Source: Rhizobium sp. Q54
Lineage (GTDB): Bacteria; Pseudomonadota; Alphaproteobacteria; ATCC43930; CGMCC-115725
Assembly: GCA_945861155.1 (NCBI GenBank)
Contig: CAMATN010000001.1
Location: 25,155-89,154 of the forward strand
DNA: 64,000 nucleotides
Reading direction: 5' to 3'
Shown: piece by piece, positions 43,159-52,596 of the stretch
Position numbering within the stretch: position 1 is the first letter of the stretch
Layout of the letters: each line of letters opens with the position of its first letter
Position numbers and translations under genes: made by a program
The notes under the pieces: model-generated
The model's input: the letters and a program-made list of their open reading frames with translations, nothing else
Told to the model about the DNA's origin: nothing
Databases searched by the model: none

Positions 43159-43647
43159 TCAGGCGCGCAAATGGAGGACGCAGATCAGCGTGAACAACCG
43201 GCGCGCGGTGGCGTGATCGATCGCCGCTTTGTCGGCGAGGCGCTCGATCAGCAGCGCCGCACCCTCGTCGTGCAGCGAGCGCCGCCCGACATCGATGGCC
43301 TCGACCTGTACGAGGCTCTTGCCGCGGATCGCGTCGTGATAGGTCTCGCAGACCAGGAAATAATCCTTGACGATGCGGCGGAACGGCGCGAGCGGCAGCA
43401 CGATCGTCTCGCTCGACTCGTCCGCCTGACTGCGGATCGCCAGCGACAGCCGGTTCTCGGCGACCGCGAGATGCACATCAAACGGCCCGGCGCGGCCGGA
43501 ATGGGGGGCGAAGCAATTGTCCTTGAGCAGGTCGGTAATCGCGGTGGCGCGTTCGTGCTCGATGACGGCGCTGCGCCGCAGCACGGTGCGCTCATCAAGG
43601 GTGATCGCGGCGATGCGCAGTTGCGCGTCGTCCGACGCGGTCGTCAT
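43159..43647 (-). CDS. UPF0262 family protein
   Basis: LLKDNCFAPHSGRAGPFDVHLAVAENRLSLAIRS...PFRRIVKDYFLVCETYHDAIR; overlaps hisD stop. Confidence 0.9.
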   Translation of the reverse strand: MTTASDDAQLRIAAITLDERTVLRRSAVIEHERATAITDLLKDNCFAPHSGRAGPFDVHLAVAENRLSLAIRSQADESSETIVLPLAPFRRIVKDYFLVCETYHDAIRGKSLVQVEAIDVGRRSLHDEGAALLIERLADKAAIDHATARRLFTLICVLHLRA

Positions 43648-44939
43648 GGCCGGCCGAGCCGCAGCGCCAGCGACAGGGCATGCGCGTCGAGACCCTCGGC
43701 CTCGGCGAGCCGGATCGCGGCCGGAGCGAGCGCCGCGAGGCTCGTCGCGTCGCAGCCGACAAAGGTGGTGCGCTTCATGAAGTCGATGACGCCGAGCCCC
43801 GAGGCAAAGCGCGCGCTGCGCGCCGTCGGCAGCACATGGTTGGGGCCGGCGATATAGTCGCCGATCGCCTCCGGCGTGTAGCGGCCGAGGAAAATCGCTC
43901 CGGCATGGCGCACAAGCCGCGCGACCGCGTCGGGATTGTCGATCGCCAGTTCGAGATGCTCGGGGGCGATGCGGTCGATCAGCGGGACGGCCTCGTCCCA
44001 ATCGGCGACCAGGATCATCGCGCCGTTGCGCTGCCAACTCGCGCGCGCGATCCCGGCGCGCGGCAGGCGCTCGAGGTGGCGCTCGACCGCCCGGCCGACC
44101 GCTTCGGCGAAACCGGCATCGTCGGCGATCAGGATCGCCTGGGCGGCGGTGTCGTGCTCGGCCTGCGACAACAGATCGGCGGCGATCCAGGCGGGATCGT
44201 TGTCGCGGTCGGCGACGATCAGGATTTCGGAGGGGCCGGCGATCATGTCGATGCCGACCCGGCCAAAGACGCGCCGCTTGGCCGCCGCGACATAGGCGTT
44301 GCCCGGACCGACGATCTTGTCGACCGCCGGAATCGTCGCGGTGCCGTAGGCGAGCGCGGCGACGGCCTGCGCCCCGCCGATGCGATAGATCTCGTCGATC
44401 CCGAGCATCCGGGCGGCGGCCAGCACGAGCGGGCTGAGAATTCCATCCGGCGCCGGCACCGTCATCACCAGCCGCTCGACCCCGGCGACCTGGGCCGGGA
44501 TCGCATTCATCAGCACCGAGGAGGGATAGGCCGCCGTGCCGCCCGGCACATAGAGCCCGGCGGCGGCAATCGGGCGCCAGCTTTGGCCGAGGCGCACCCC
44601 GGCGGCATCGATATAATCGATGCCAGCGGGCAGCTGGCGCCGGTGGAAACTCTCGATACGATCGGCGGCAAGGCGCAGCGCCGCGACGGTCTCGGGCGGC
44701 GCCAGATCCGCGCCGGCGGCAATCTGCGCGGGCGTGAGGCGCAGGGCGGCGGCGCTTAAGGACACCCGGTCGAAGCGGTTGGTGTATTCGACGAGCGCCG
44801 CATCGCCGCGCGCCGCCACATCATCGACGATCGCCGCAACGGTATCGTCGACATCGTCCGCGCTCTCGCGCTTCGCCGCCAGCAGCGCGCGGAACGCCGC
44901 CTCAAAGCCGGGATCGCGGGTGGTGAGGGTGAGGGGCAT
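43644..44939 (-). CDS. hisD: Histidinol dehydrogenase
   Basis: YVPGGTAAYPSSVLMNAIPAQVAGVERLVM; VDKIVGPGNAYVAAAKR; DMIAGPSEILIVAD; GPNHVLPT. Confidence 0.97.
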   Translation of the reverse strand: MPLTLTTRDPGFEAAFRALLAAKRESADDVDDTVAAIVDDVAARGDAALVEYTNRFDRVSLSAAALRLTPAQIAAGADLAPPETVAALRLAADRIESFHRRQLPAGIDYIDAAGVRLGQSWRPIAAAGLYVPGGTAAYPSSVLMNAIPAQVAGVERLVMTVPAPDGILSPLVLAAARMLGIDEIYRIGGAQAVAALAYGTATIPAVDKIVGPGNAYVAAAKRRVFGRVGIDMIAGPSEILIVADRDNDPAWIAADLLSQAEHDTAAQAILIADDAGFAEAVGRAVERHLERLPRAGIARASWQRNGAMILVADWDEAVPLIDRIAPEHLELAIDNPDAVARLVRHAGAIFLGRYTPEAIGDYIAGPNHVLPTARSARFASGLGVIDFMKRTTFVGCDATSLAALAPAAIRLAEAEGLDAHALSLALRLGRP

Positions 44940-44947
44940 AGGGAATA

Positions 44948-45379
44948 TTATGCTTCCGCCCGAAACATGGGGGGCACCAGACGCATGACGGCTTCCATCA
45001 GCGCATTTACCTGATTCAACGCTACGGCGACCTCACGCGCATCCGGCAAGACATCGTCAATGCCGGGATAGCGGCTGCTCACGTACCAAAGGCTTGTCCG
45101 GGCAAGCGGGAAGGGCAATGGAACCACATCAGGCCAATGCCGGTGCGCCAGGGAGGCCAGTTCTGCGATGTCATGGGTCCTGCGGAGATCGACCGCGGCT
45201 GCTACCAGCAATGCCTTCAGGATCTTCTCTGTTGCCTGCTGGACGTGAAAAGCGGTGCCGCCGAGAACCCCCTCTTCCGCGGCGATGAAATGCGCGATGC
45301 GCTGATCCTCGGCGGCGTTAGCAAGCCAGCGAAGTGCCTCGCGCCATTGGACCAGCGGCGGGGGCTCACCTCCGCTCAT
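44948..45379 (-). CDS. HEPN domain protein (putative toxin partner of MNT)
   Basis: GGTAFHVQQATEKILKALLVAAAVDLRRTHDIAELASLAHRHW...SSRYPGIDD. Confidence 0.88.
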   Translation of the reverse strand: MSGGEPPPLVQWREALRWLANAAEDQRIAHFIAAEEGVLGGTAFHVQQATEKILKALLVAAAVDLRRTHDIAELASLAHRHWPDVVPLPFPLARTSLWYVSSRYPGIDDVLPDAREVAVALNQVNALMEAVMRLVPPMFRAEA

Positions 45380-45686
45380 ACACGGTTACCCCCTCGCGCA
45401 GCACGAAATCGGCAAACGACCCCTTGGCTTGGGCGCGCGCTTTCAGAATGGAGGCGCGGCAAGGAAGGATGTCGACGGCTTGGTGGTAGTCCCGCCTGGC
45501 TTGATAGACCGACTGCGCGCTGAAGGCCTCCTTCGGAGTATCGTCGTCGACGACGACCAGCAGGTCTATATCGCTGTCGGCCCCTGCCTCGCCACGCGCA
45601 ACCGACCCGAACACAATGACGCGCTGTGGTCGGAAGTGAGCGACGACGGAGTCGAGCAGTTCGGGAGGGATCAAGGTCGCGCTCAT
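45366..45686 (-). CDS. Minimal nucleotidyltransferase (MNT) domain protein
   Basis: RVIVFGSVARGEAGADSDIDLLVVVDDD (GSxxRGxxxxxSDIDL); overlaps HEPN start. Confidence 0.9.
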   Translation of the reverse strand: MSATLIPPELLDSVVAHFRPQRVIVFGSVARGEAGADSDIDLLVVVDDDTPKEAFSAQSVYQARRDYHQAVDILPCRASILKARAQAKGSFADFVLREGVTVYERR

Positions 45687-45748
45687 GTCGAATGCTAACG
45701 CATTTGCCGCGCGCGGCGAAGCTGCACAATGCCTCGCCGCGGTGGCTG

Positions 45749-46468
45749 CTAATGCCCCGCTGCGATCCGCGGTCGCTGCGGGGCCGCGTCGTGGGTTGCC
45801 GCGCGGAAGCGCTCGATCCAGCGTCCGACCTGTTCGGGGCGCGTCTTTAGCGACGGACGGTTGACGATCAGGCGCGAGCTGATCTCGGCAATAAGCTCGA
45901 TTTCTACCAGGCCGTTGGCCTTCAGGGTCGCCCCGGTCTGCACCAAATCGACGATATGCCGGCACAGCCCGAGCAGCGGCGCCAGCTCGATCGCGCCGTT
46001 CAACTTGATGCATTCGGCCTGGACGCCGCGGGCGGCGAAATGGCGGCGGGTGATCTCGGGATATTTGGTCGCGACGCGCAGATGGCTCCAGCTGCGCGGG
46101 TCCTCGTGAACCGCCCAGTCCGCCGGCGCCGCGACGGCCATGTGGCAATGCCCGACATCAAGGTCGAGCGGCGCATAAATCTCGGAATAGTCGAATTCCA
46201 TCAGCACGTCGTTGCCGGCGACCCCGAGCTGGGCCGCGCCGAAGGCGACGAAGGTGGCGACATCGAAGCTGCGGACGCGGATCAGGTCGAGGCCCGGGTC
46301 CGAGGTGGCAAAACGCAGCTGGCGGCTGCTCGGATCGACAAAGGCCGGTTCGGGATCGATGCCGATGCGACGCAACAGCGGCATCACCTCGCCGAGGATG
46401 CGACCGTTGGGCAGCGCCATAACCAGGGGCTCGTCGCCAGCCTCGGTCTTGGAGCCGGGCGCGGTCAT
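45749..46468 (-). CDS. hisG: ATP phosphoribosyltransferase
   Basis: [77 protein letters not shown]. Confidence 0.95.
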   Translation of the reverse strand: MTAPGSKTEAGDEPLVMALPNGRILGEVMPLLRRIGIDPEPAFVDPSSRQLRFATSDPGLDLIRVRSFDVATFVAFGAAQLGVAGNDVLMEFDYSEIYAPLDLDVGHCHMAVAAPADWAVHEDPRSWSHLRVATKYPEITRRHFAARGVQAECIKLNGAIELAPLLGLCRHIVDLVQTGATLKANGLVEIELIAEISSRLIVNRPSLKTRPEQVGRWIERFRAATHDAAPQRPRIAAGH

Positions 46469-47028
46469 TCCGGCTGATCCAGCGCCGGCTCGTCCAGCGA
46501 ATGGGCGGGCCGCCACGCGGTCGGCCAGGGCTCGCCGAAATCGCGGGCGCGAACGCGGATCGCCGAGGTGGAGAGCCGGATCGTGACCCCTCCGGCAAAT
46601 TCGATATCGATTATCGCGGCATTCGGCATCGTGTTGGCCGAGCTGATCCCCGCGAGGTCCGCCCCGGCGGGTTGTCCGGCAACCGGCTGGATCGCCAATA
46701 GGGACAGGATACGGTCCTCCTCGCCGCGCTGAAAGCCGCGATACGCCACCGCTTCGACCATATCGAACGCGATCCCGCACAGCGTTCGCTCGAACGTCGC
46801 GCCGTCCCCCGCCGCGCTGCCGCAGCCCTCCCAGCGGAAGCGGTTCGTGACCAGCACGAATGTTCGCGCATCGCGATCGTAGGCGAGGTCGCGCACCGCG
46901 ACGAGCGCGTCCTGCACGCAGGCGGAAATGACCGCAAGGTCTTCGGCATCCTCGGCGCGCAGCCGCAACTCCGTCCCGGTCAGCCCGGAATCAGCGGAGA
47001 CCGGCTCGGTCGGCGCCCCCTTGAGCAT
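46465..47028 (-). CDS. DUF2948 family protein
   Basis: [45 protein letters not shown]; murA/hisG context. Confidence 0.9.
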   Translation of the reverse strand: MLKGAPTEPVSADSGLTGTELRLRAEDAEDLAVISACVQDALVAVRDLAYDRDARTFVLVTNRFRWEGCGSAAGDGATFERTLCGIAFDMVEAVAYRGFQRGEEDRILSLLAIQPVAGQPAGADLAGISSANTMPNAAIIDIEFAGGVTIRLSTSAIRVRARDFGEPWPTAWRPAHSLDEPALDQPE

Positions 47029-48335
47029 CAGCCGCGCAGCCTCTCGATACGGGCGCCGCAGGCCGACAGCTTGTCCTCGATCCGTTCATAACCGCGATCG
47101 AGATGGTAGACCCGGTTGACGGTGGTCTCCCCGTCCGCGACGAGGCCGGCCAGCACCAGCGATACCGAGGCGCGCAGATCGGTCGCCATGACCGGCGCGC
47201 CGGTCAACCGCGGCACGCCGCGCACCAGCGCCGACGCGCCGTGCACGGTGATGTTGGCGCCCATGCGGGCCAGCTCCGGCACGTGCATGAAGCGGTTCTC
47301 GAAGATCGTCTCGGTGATCATCGAGGCGCCCTCGGCGATCGCCATCAGCGCCATGATTTGCGCCTGCATATCGGTCGGGAAGCCGGGATAGGGCTCGGTC
47401 ATGACATCGACCCCGGCGAGGCGGCCGTTGCGCCGGCGCACGAGGATCGCCCCCTCTGGCCCCCCGTCCGCCGCTTCGGTCACACAGACCCCGGCGGCGT
47501 CGAGGATGCGGCGCACCGCCTCGACATGATCGAGCCGGGCGCCCTCGAGCCGCACCTCGCCCCCGGTCGCGGCGGCGGCCATCATATAGGTGCCGGTCTC
47601 GATCCGGTCGGGAATGACGCGGTGCCGCGCCGCGTGCAGGCTGGTGACGCCGCGGATCGTCAGACGGTCGCTGCCGATGCCCTCGATCCGCGCGCCCATC
47701 GCGACGAGGCAATGTGCGAGATCGGTGATCTCGGGCTCGCGGGCCGCGTTGATCAGCACGGTCTCGCCGGCGGCGAGAGTGGCGGCCATCAGCAAATTCT
47801 CGGTGGCCCCGACCGAGACGCAGGGAAACACGATCTCGGCGCCGCGCAGGCCTTTTGGGGCGCGCGCCTCGATATAGCCCTCGTTCAGCTCGACCTCGGC
47901 GCCGAGGCGCCGCAATCCCTCGATGTGAAGATCGACCGGGCGGGTTCCGATCGCGCAGCCGCCGGGCAGCGACACGCGGCCGCGCCCACAGCGCGCGACG
48001 AGCGGCCCCAGCACCAGCACCGACGCCCGCATCTTGCGGACGAGATCGTAGGGTGCGGTCGTTGAGGTGATGTGGCGGGCCGACAATTCGAGCACGCGAC
48101 CGCGCCCTCCACGAGCGCCCGAGGCCAATTCGGCCGGTATCGTAATGGCGACGCCATGCTGCACCAGCAGATTCGCCATCGTCGTGATGTCGGCAAGATC
48201 CGGAATGTTCGCCAAAACAAGCGGCTCGGCGCTCAACAGGCTGGCCGCCAATAGCGGCAGCGCGGCGTTCTTGGCGCCCCCAATAGTGACCGTGCCGGCG
48301 AGCGGCACGCCCCCGCGGATCACAATTCTGTCCAT
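47028..48335 (-). CDS. murA: UDP-N-acetylglucosamine 1-carboxyvinyltransferase
   Basis: [71 protein letters not shown]. Confidence 0.97.
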   Translation of the reverse strand: MDRIVIRGGVPLAGTVTIGGAKNAALPLLAASLLSAEPLVLANIPDLADITTMANLLVQHGVAITIPAELASGARGGRGRVLELSARHITSTTAPYDLVRKMRASVLVLGPLVARCGRGRVSLPGGCAIGTRPVDLHIEGLRRLGAEVELNEGYIEARAPKGLRGAEIVFPCVSVGATENLLMAATLAAGETVLINAAREPEITDLAHCLVAMGARIEGIGSDRLTIRGVTSLHAARHRVIPDRIETGTYMMAAAATGGEVRLEGARLDHVEAVRRILDAAGVCVTEAADGGPEGAILVRRRNGRLAGVDVMTEPYPGFPTDMQAQIMALMAIAEGASMITETIFENRFMHVPELARMGANITVHGASALVRGVPRLTGAPVMATDLRASVSLVLAGLVADGETTVNRVYHLDRGYERIEDKLSACGARIERLRG

Positions 48336-48484
48336 CTCAGGCTCCGGGCAGTGGCGACAGCTGGCGGCGACTGTCGGTGGCGATTGCCAGTTGGCGGCTG
48401 CCAGTGGCGACTACCGGCCTAACCAGAGAGGCTACAGCCGCCCTGCATCGTGCCGGTTGCTTTTAAGGGAGACGCCGGCGCGGC

Positions 48485-48685
48485 TCAAGCGGGCAGGTTA
48501 GGAGAGCATTCGCCAGGCGCCTCCCCGGCTGCCTGATCCGCTGCCAAGCCGGCGGAACCCGACGTCCTGGCGCGCGCCTGCTCCTTGCGGCGCCGCAAAT
48601 TGTCACGCAGCGCCCGAGCGAGACGATCGTCGCGCGCGGCCTGCTCGATCCGTTTGCCGCCGCTCGGGCGGGGTGCATCGGTCAT
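48485..48685 (-). CDS. Small conserved-looking hypothetical protein upstream of murA
   Basis: MTDAPRPSGGKRIEQAARDDRLARALRDNLRRRKEQARAR. Confidence 0.65.
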   Translation of the reverse strand: MTDAPRPSGGKRIEQAARDDRLARALRDNLRRRKEQARARTSGSAGLAADQAAGEAPGECSPNLPA

Positions 48686-48718
48686 CGCTCGATCACATCG
48701 TCCGCCTCGGGCTACGAT

Positions 48719-48762
48719 CAATTGCTCCTCGGGCAATGCTCCTCGGGCAATTGCTCGTCGAT
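48719..48762. repeat. Three tandem copies of CAATTGCTCCTCGGG-like 14-15 bp unit
   Basis: CAATTGCTCCTCGGG CAATGCTCCTCGGG CAATTGCTCGTCG. Confidence 0.75.
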
Positions 48763-48780
48763 ACCGTAGCTGAGTTTTCT

Positions 48781-49008
48781 CTATTCATCGACGCGCAGGC
48801 TGATCTTGGCGGCAAGAATGACCGCGACCGCCTGCTTGGCGGTGTATTCGGCCGACTGGTCCGGATGGGTTCGCCGCCATGCCTCGACCCCCGCGCGATA
48901 GCAATCGACCGAAGCCAAGCCGGCCCGGCGCGCGCCATCGAACGCATCGAGTACTGAGGCGGCGGCCACATCCGCCGTCGGATCAATCGTCGAGCCCCGC
49001 CACACCAT
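48781..49008 (-). CDS. Hypothetical protein (about 75 aa)
   Basis: MVWRGSTIDPTADVAAASVLDAFDGARRAGLASVDCYRAGVEAWRRTHPDQSAEYTAKQAVAVILAAKISLRVDE. Confidence 0.55.
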   Translation of the reverse strand: MVWRGSTIDPTADVAAASVLDAFDGARRAGLASVDCYRAGVEAWRRTHPDQSAEYTAKQAVAVILAAKISLRVDE

Positions 49009-49358
49009 TCCCCACTCCTCATCCGCGGAAAGACTAACGTACAAGACTCTGCCCGCTCGATCGGAGCAATCAGGAGGTCATAAAAGTGATTTAGGGATCC
49101 CGTTACTTAATTTAATTCCAGTCATCAACCAGATTTCATCGAATGCGGAGGCCGGCGCCGGACGATTGACCGACAGCAGCCGAAAGCCTATGCAGAAACA
49201 CTATCGAGCCCCCGTGGGTTCCGGTACGCGAACAGACCCGCCAATAGTCAACCGGCTTGCCGCGCTTTCGTCTCCGACGCGACCGAAGGGTTGCCAGGGG
49301 TTGCGAGCGGGTCGCCTTGCCAAGCGGCGGGGCCTCGTGTATTCCCGGCAGTCCTCAA

Positions 49359-49433
49359 GCTGCCGTAGCTCAGTGGTAGAGCACCCCCTTGGTAAGGGGG
49401 AGGTCGCGGGTTCAATCCCCTCCGGCAGCACCA
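49359..49433 (+). tRNA. tRNA-Thr(GGT), encoded CCA
   Basis: Acceptor GCTGCCG/CGGCAGC, D arm GCTCAGTGGTAGAGC, anticodon loop TTGGTAA between CCCCC/GGGGG, TTCAATC loop; one T-stem mismatch. Confidence 0.95.
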
Positions 49434-49690
49434 GGACCTGCTGGCCAAGCCGCGGCGCCTGATTGCGCGTCGCATCAGCAACCCGACCCTGACGCCTTGC
49501 GGGCCGCCGGTAGCGGCATTTTGCCGCTGAAACTGCCCCATCCCGGCCATTTTTTCCGACTAATAGCAATCGCGGCGTCCGGAGAGGCATGTCGCGACGG
49601 GCGCCTCCGGTTTCCACCAGTAGGGAGTTGCGGTTGCCAGACAGCATATCGCCAGACGGCCTATCGCCGGCTTGGCCTGTTGGCGGGTCG

Positions 49691-50644
49691 ATGCGTCATC
49701 CGGCGCTCGCGGAACGCTTTCTGGCGCCGCCCGGATTCGTCTGGGGCCGGTTCGCGGCGGCCGATGGCGCGGTCTTGCGCTGGGGCCATTTGCCGGTTCG
49801 CAACGCCGTCGCCGAATGCGTGATGGTCGGCGGCTTTGGCGAATTCATCGAGAAGCAGTTCGAGACGGTGCGCGATCTGGCGGCCCGCGGCATCGCGGTG
49901 TGGTGCCTCGATTGGCGCGGCCAGGGCGGCTCCGCTCGGCCCCGGCGCCTGCCGACCCGGCCCCGCGCCCGCAATTTCGCCCGCGACGCCGAGGACCTCG
50001 CCGCCTTCGCGGCGGGCCGTTTGAGCCGCCGCCTGCCCGGCCTCCTTGTGGCGCATTCGATGGGCGGGGCAATCGCGCTGCTGTGCCTGCGCCAGCACCC
50101 TGACCTGTTTGCGGCGGCGGTCCTGTCCTCGCCGATGGTCGGGCTGCGCACCGGCCGGGTGCCGCCGACGCTGTTGCGCTGCATCACGCGCCCGGCGCGT
50201 GCGGCCGGGTTCGGCCATTGCTTCATCCCCGGCGCCCGGAAATGGCGGGCCGACCGCATCCCGACCCCCGAACTTAGCCGCGTCACCACCGATTCCGAGC
50301 GCTGCCGGCTGCGTCATGCGTGGTTTTCGGTCGATCCGGGGCTGCGTCTCGACGAGGCGACCTATGGCTGGGTCGACAGCGCGCTCGGTCTCGTCGCGCG
50401 CATTTCCAAACCCGAATTTCTGGCCGCCATCGATACGCCCATCCTGCTCGGCCGGCCCGAGCGTGAGGTCGTCGTGTCGGGCGCGGCGCAGCGCCGGGCC
50501 GCCGGGCTGCTCGGCGATTGCACGCTGGTCGAGTTGCCCCAGTCGAAGCACGATCCCTTTCTCGAACGCGACGCGATTCGCGATTACTGGCTCGCGCGCT
50601 TCGACCGTTTCATCGCCGAGCGCCTGATCAAGAAGCTGCATTGA
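49691..50644 (+). CDS. Alpha/beta hydrolase (lysophospholipase/monoacylglycerol lipase-like)
   Basis: VWCLDWRGQGGS, LLVAHSMGGAIALLCL (GHSMGG-type nucleophile elbow), late His in SKHDPFLE. Confidence 0.92.
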   Translation: MRHPALAERFLAPPGFVWGRFAAADGAVLRWGHLPVRNAVAECVMVGGFGEFIEKQFETVRDLAARGIAVWCLDWRGQGGSARPRRLPTRPRARNFARDAEDLAAFAAGRLSRRLPGLLVAHSMGGAIALLCLRQHPDLFAAAVLSSPMVGLRTGRVPPTLLRCITRPARAAGFGHCFIPGARKWRADRIPTPELSRVTTDSERCRLRHAWFSVDPGLRLDEATYGWVDSALGLVARISKPEFLAAIDTPILLGRPEREVVVSGAAQRRAAGLLGDCTLVELPQSKHDPFLERDAIRDYWLARFDRFIAERLIKKLH

Positions 50645-51348
50645 GGAGGGTCACCGCCACCGCCCTCGTCCTCGCTCTTGCGATGGTGGCAACAGCCGCC
50701 CGGGCCGACGATCGACGGGTCGCGGTCGACCCCAACGCGGCGCCGTGGAATGCCATCGCCAAGGTGCAGACCAATACCGGCGGGCGCTGCACCGGCGTGC
50801 TGATCGCGCCGTCCGTGGTGCTGACCGCGGCGCATTGCCTCTACAACCGGCGCACCGGAGCGCTGCTGCGGCCGGTGTCGCTGCATGTGTTGCTCGGCTA
50901 TCGGAGTGGGGGCTATCGCTGGCACAGCGCGGTGACCCGCATCGTCGTGGGCTCCGGCTTCGATGGCGCCAAGCGCACTCCGCAAGCGTCCGACTGGGCG
51001 CGGCTTGACCTCGCCGACAACGCGCCGACGACGCCGCTGGCGCTATTCGACGGGGCGGTCGCCGCGGGCTTGCCGGTGGCGCTGGCCGGGTACAATCAGG
51101 ACCACGCGCAATTGCTGATGGCCGATCTCGCCTGCCATGTCGTGGCGGTCGCGCCGGTGGGACTCGCGCGGGCGGGCATCGCGGCCCCCGGCCAGGCCAG
51201 GTTCGTGACTCACGATTGCGCCGGAACGCGCGGCACCAGCGGCGGGCCGCTGCTCGCGAGAGCGGACCGCTTCTGGGCCGTCGTCGGCATCAACATCGCC
51301 GCCGGGCGCGAGGTGAACCTGGCGCTCGTCCCCGGGGTCGGTAATTGA
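50641..51348 (+). CDS. Secreted trypsin-like serine protease; likely TTG start overlapping the hydrolase stop
   Basis: Signal LRRVTATALVLALAMVATAARA; VLTAAHC, SDWARLDL, GTRGTSGGPLL catalytic motifs. Confidence 0.9.
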   Translation: MRRVTATALVLALAMVATAARADDRRVAVDPNAAPWNAIAKVQTNTGGRCTGVLIAPSVVLTAAHCLYNRRTGALLRPVSLHVLLGYRSGGYRWHSAVTRIVVGSGFDGAKRTPQASDWARLDLADNAPTTPLALFDGAVAAGLPVALAGYNQDHAQLLMADLACHVVAVAPVGLARAGIAAPGQARFVTHDCAGTRGTSGGPLLARADRFWAVVGINIAAGREVNLALVPGVGN

Positions 51349-51362
51349 GGGCGGATAGGCCC

Positions 51363-52475
51363 TCAGGCGTCGAAGCCGTAGAGCCGGGCGACGTTGCCGC
51401 GGGTGATTTTGAAGCGGTCCTCCGCGCTCGCCTCGGCGAAGTCTCGGGCGACGATCTCCTGCGAATGCGGCCAGGAGGAGGCTTGGTGCGGGTAGTCCGA
51501 CGACCACATCATCCGGTCGACGCCGATGAACTGCCGGTTGGCGACGCCGACAAAGTCGTCGATATAAGTGCAATGCATCTGCCGCTGGAAATATTCGCTG
51601 GGCTTCAGCTTCATCGTGAAGCCGGCGGCGACGCGCGAACGCTCGGCGACGCGGTCCATGCGCTGCAGATAATAGGGTAGCCAGCCGCAGTTGTTTTCCG
51701 CCGACACGATCTGCAGGCTCGGAAAACGGTCGAGCACCCCGGAGAAGATCAAGACGCTGAACGAGCGCTCGATCTCGTGCGATATCACGGTCGTGCGCAT
51801 GTAGCGCTCGCCCCAGTTCCACTGGCTCTCCATCCCCATGCCGGTGATCGCGTGGAGGCTCAGCGGCATGCGCAATTCCTGCGCAGCCCCCCAGAACGGG
51901 TCGTATATATCGGAGCTGTAGGGCTGCTCGTCCGGCGGCGAGCACCAGATCATCGCGCCCTTGAGGCCCATCTTGGCGCAGCGTTCGAGTTCGGCCGCGC
52001 CGGCTTTGGGGTCGTACAGCGAGATCATCGCGAGCCCGGCCATTTGCCGCGGCGCATAGCCGCAATATTCGGCGAGCCAGTCGTTGTACACGCGGAAGCA
52101 ATCGGCCTGCAGCTTGGCGTCGCGGAGCCAGAAGATGCGGAAGCCGAGCGTCGTATAGAGAACGTCGGCCTCGACCCCGTCGAGCGCGTTGTCCTTGAGC
52201 CGCTCGGCCGGGTCCCAGCCGCCGGGACGGGCATCGGCATAGGTCGCCTTGGTCAGGAACTGGGCCAATTCCTCGGGGGTCTTGCCGGCACCCAGGCCGA
52301 TCCCGATCGGGTGCGGCGCGAAGCCTTCGTAGAGGAAATAGGCGCCCTCCAGCCCCGGCGGGTTGAGGACGAGGCGCGGCGCGCGCTCGCGGTGTTTGTT
52401 GGCGACCCGCTCGACCCACAGATCGGGCGGCTCGCTGACATGCGAATCGGCGGAGATCAGGCGGTAATCTGCCAT
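51363..52475 (-). CDS. Amidohydrolase-2 family metal-dependent hydrolase
   Basis: LISADSHVSEPPDLWVERV, MPLSLHAITGMG, LQIVSAENNCGWLPYYLQRMD, RMMWSSDYPHQASSWPHS. Confidence 0.94.
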   Translation of the reverse strand: MADYRLISADSHVSEPPDLWVERVANKHRERAPRLVLNPPGLEGAYFLYEGFAPHPIGIGLGAGKTPEELAQFLTKATYADARPGGWDPAERLKDNALDGVEADVLYTTLGFRIFWLRDAKLQADCFRVYNDWLAEYCGYAPRQMAGLAMISLYDPKAGAAELERCAKMGLKGAMIWCSPPDEQPYSSDIYDPFWGAAQELRMPLSLHAITGMGMESQWNWGERYMRTTVISHEIERSFSVLIFSGVLDRFPSLQIVSAENNCGWLPYYLQRMDRVAERSRVAAGFTMKLKPSEYFQRQMHCTYIDDFVGVANRQFIGVDRMMWSSDYPHQASSWPHSQEIVARDFAEASAEDRFKITRGNVARLYGFDA

Positions 52476-52596
52476 GGCGTTCCCCTCGCTCTGTTCGGTC
52501 GCCGGCGCCCGTTGCGCCGCGCCGCCGTTTAGCGACAGCCGTTCCCGGCGTCCCCCGGCCTTGCCTGATTATTGTGCGCCGATCTGGCGCCGGCCG

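Noticed and set aside
49359-49433. tRNA-Thr as an attachment site of a genomic island
   Set aside because: No integrase, no direct repeat of the tRNA 3' end found downstream by eye, and flanking genes are ordinary.
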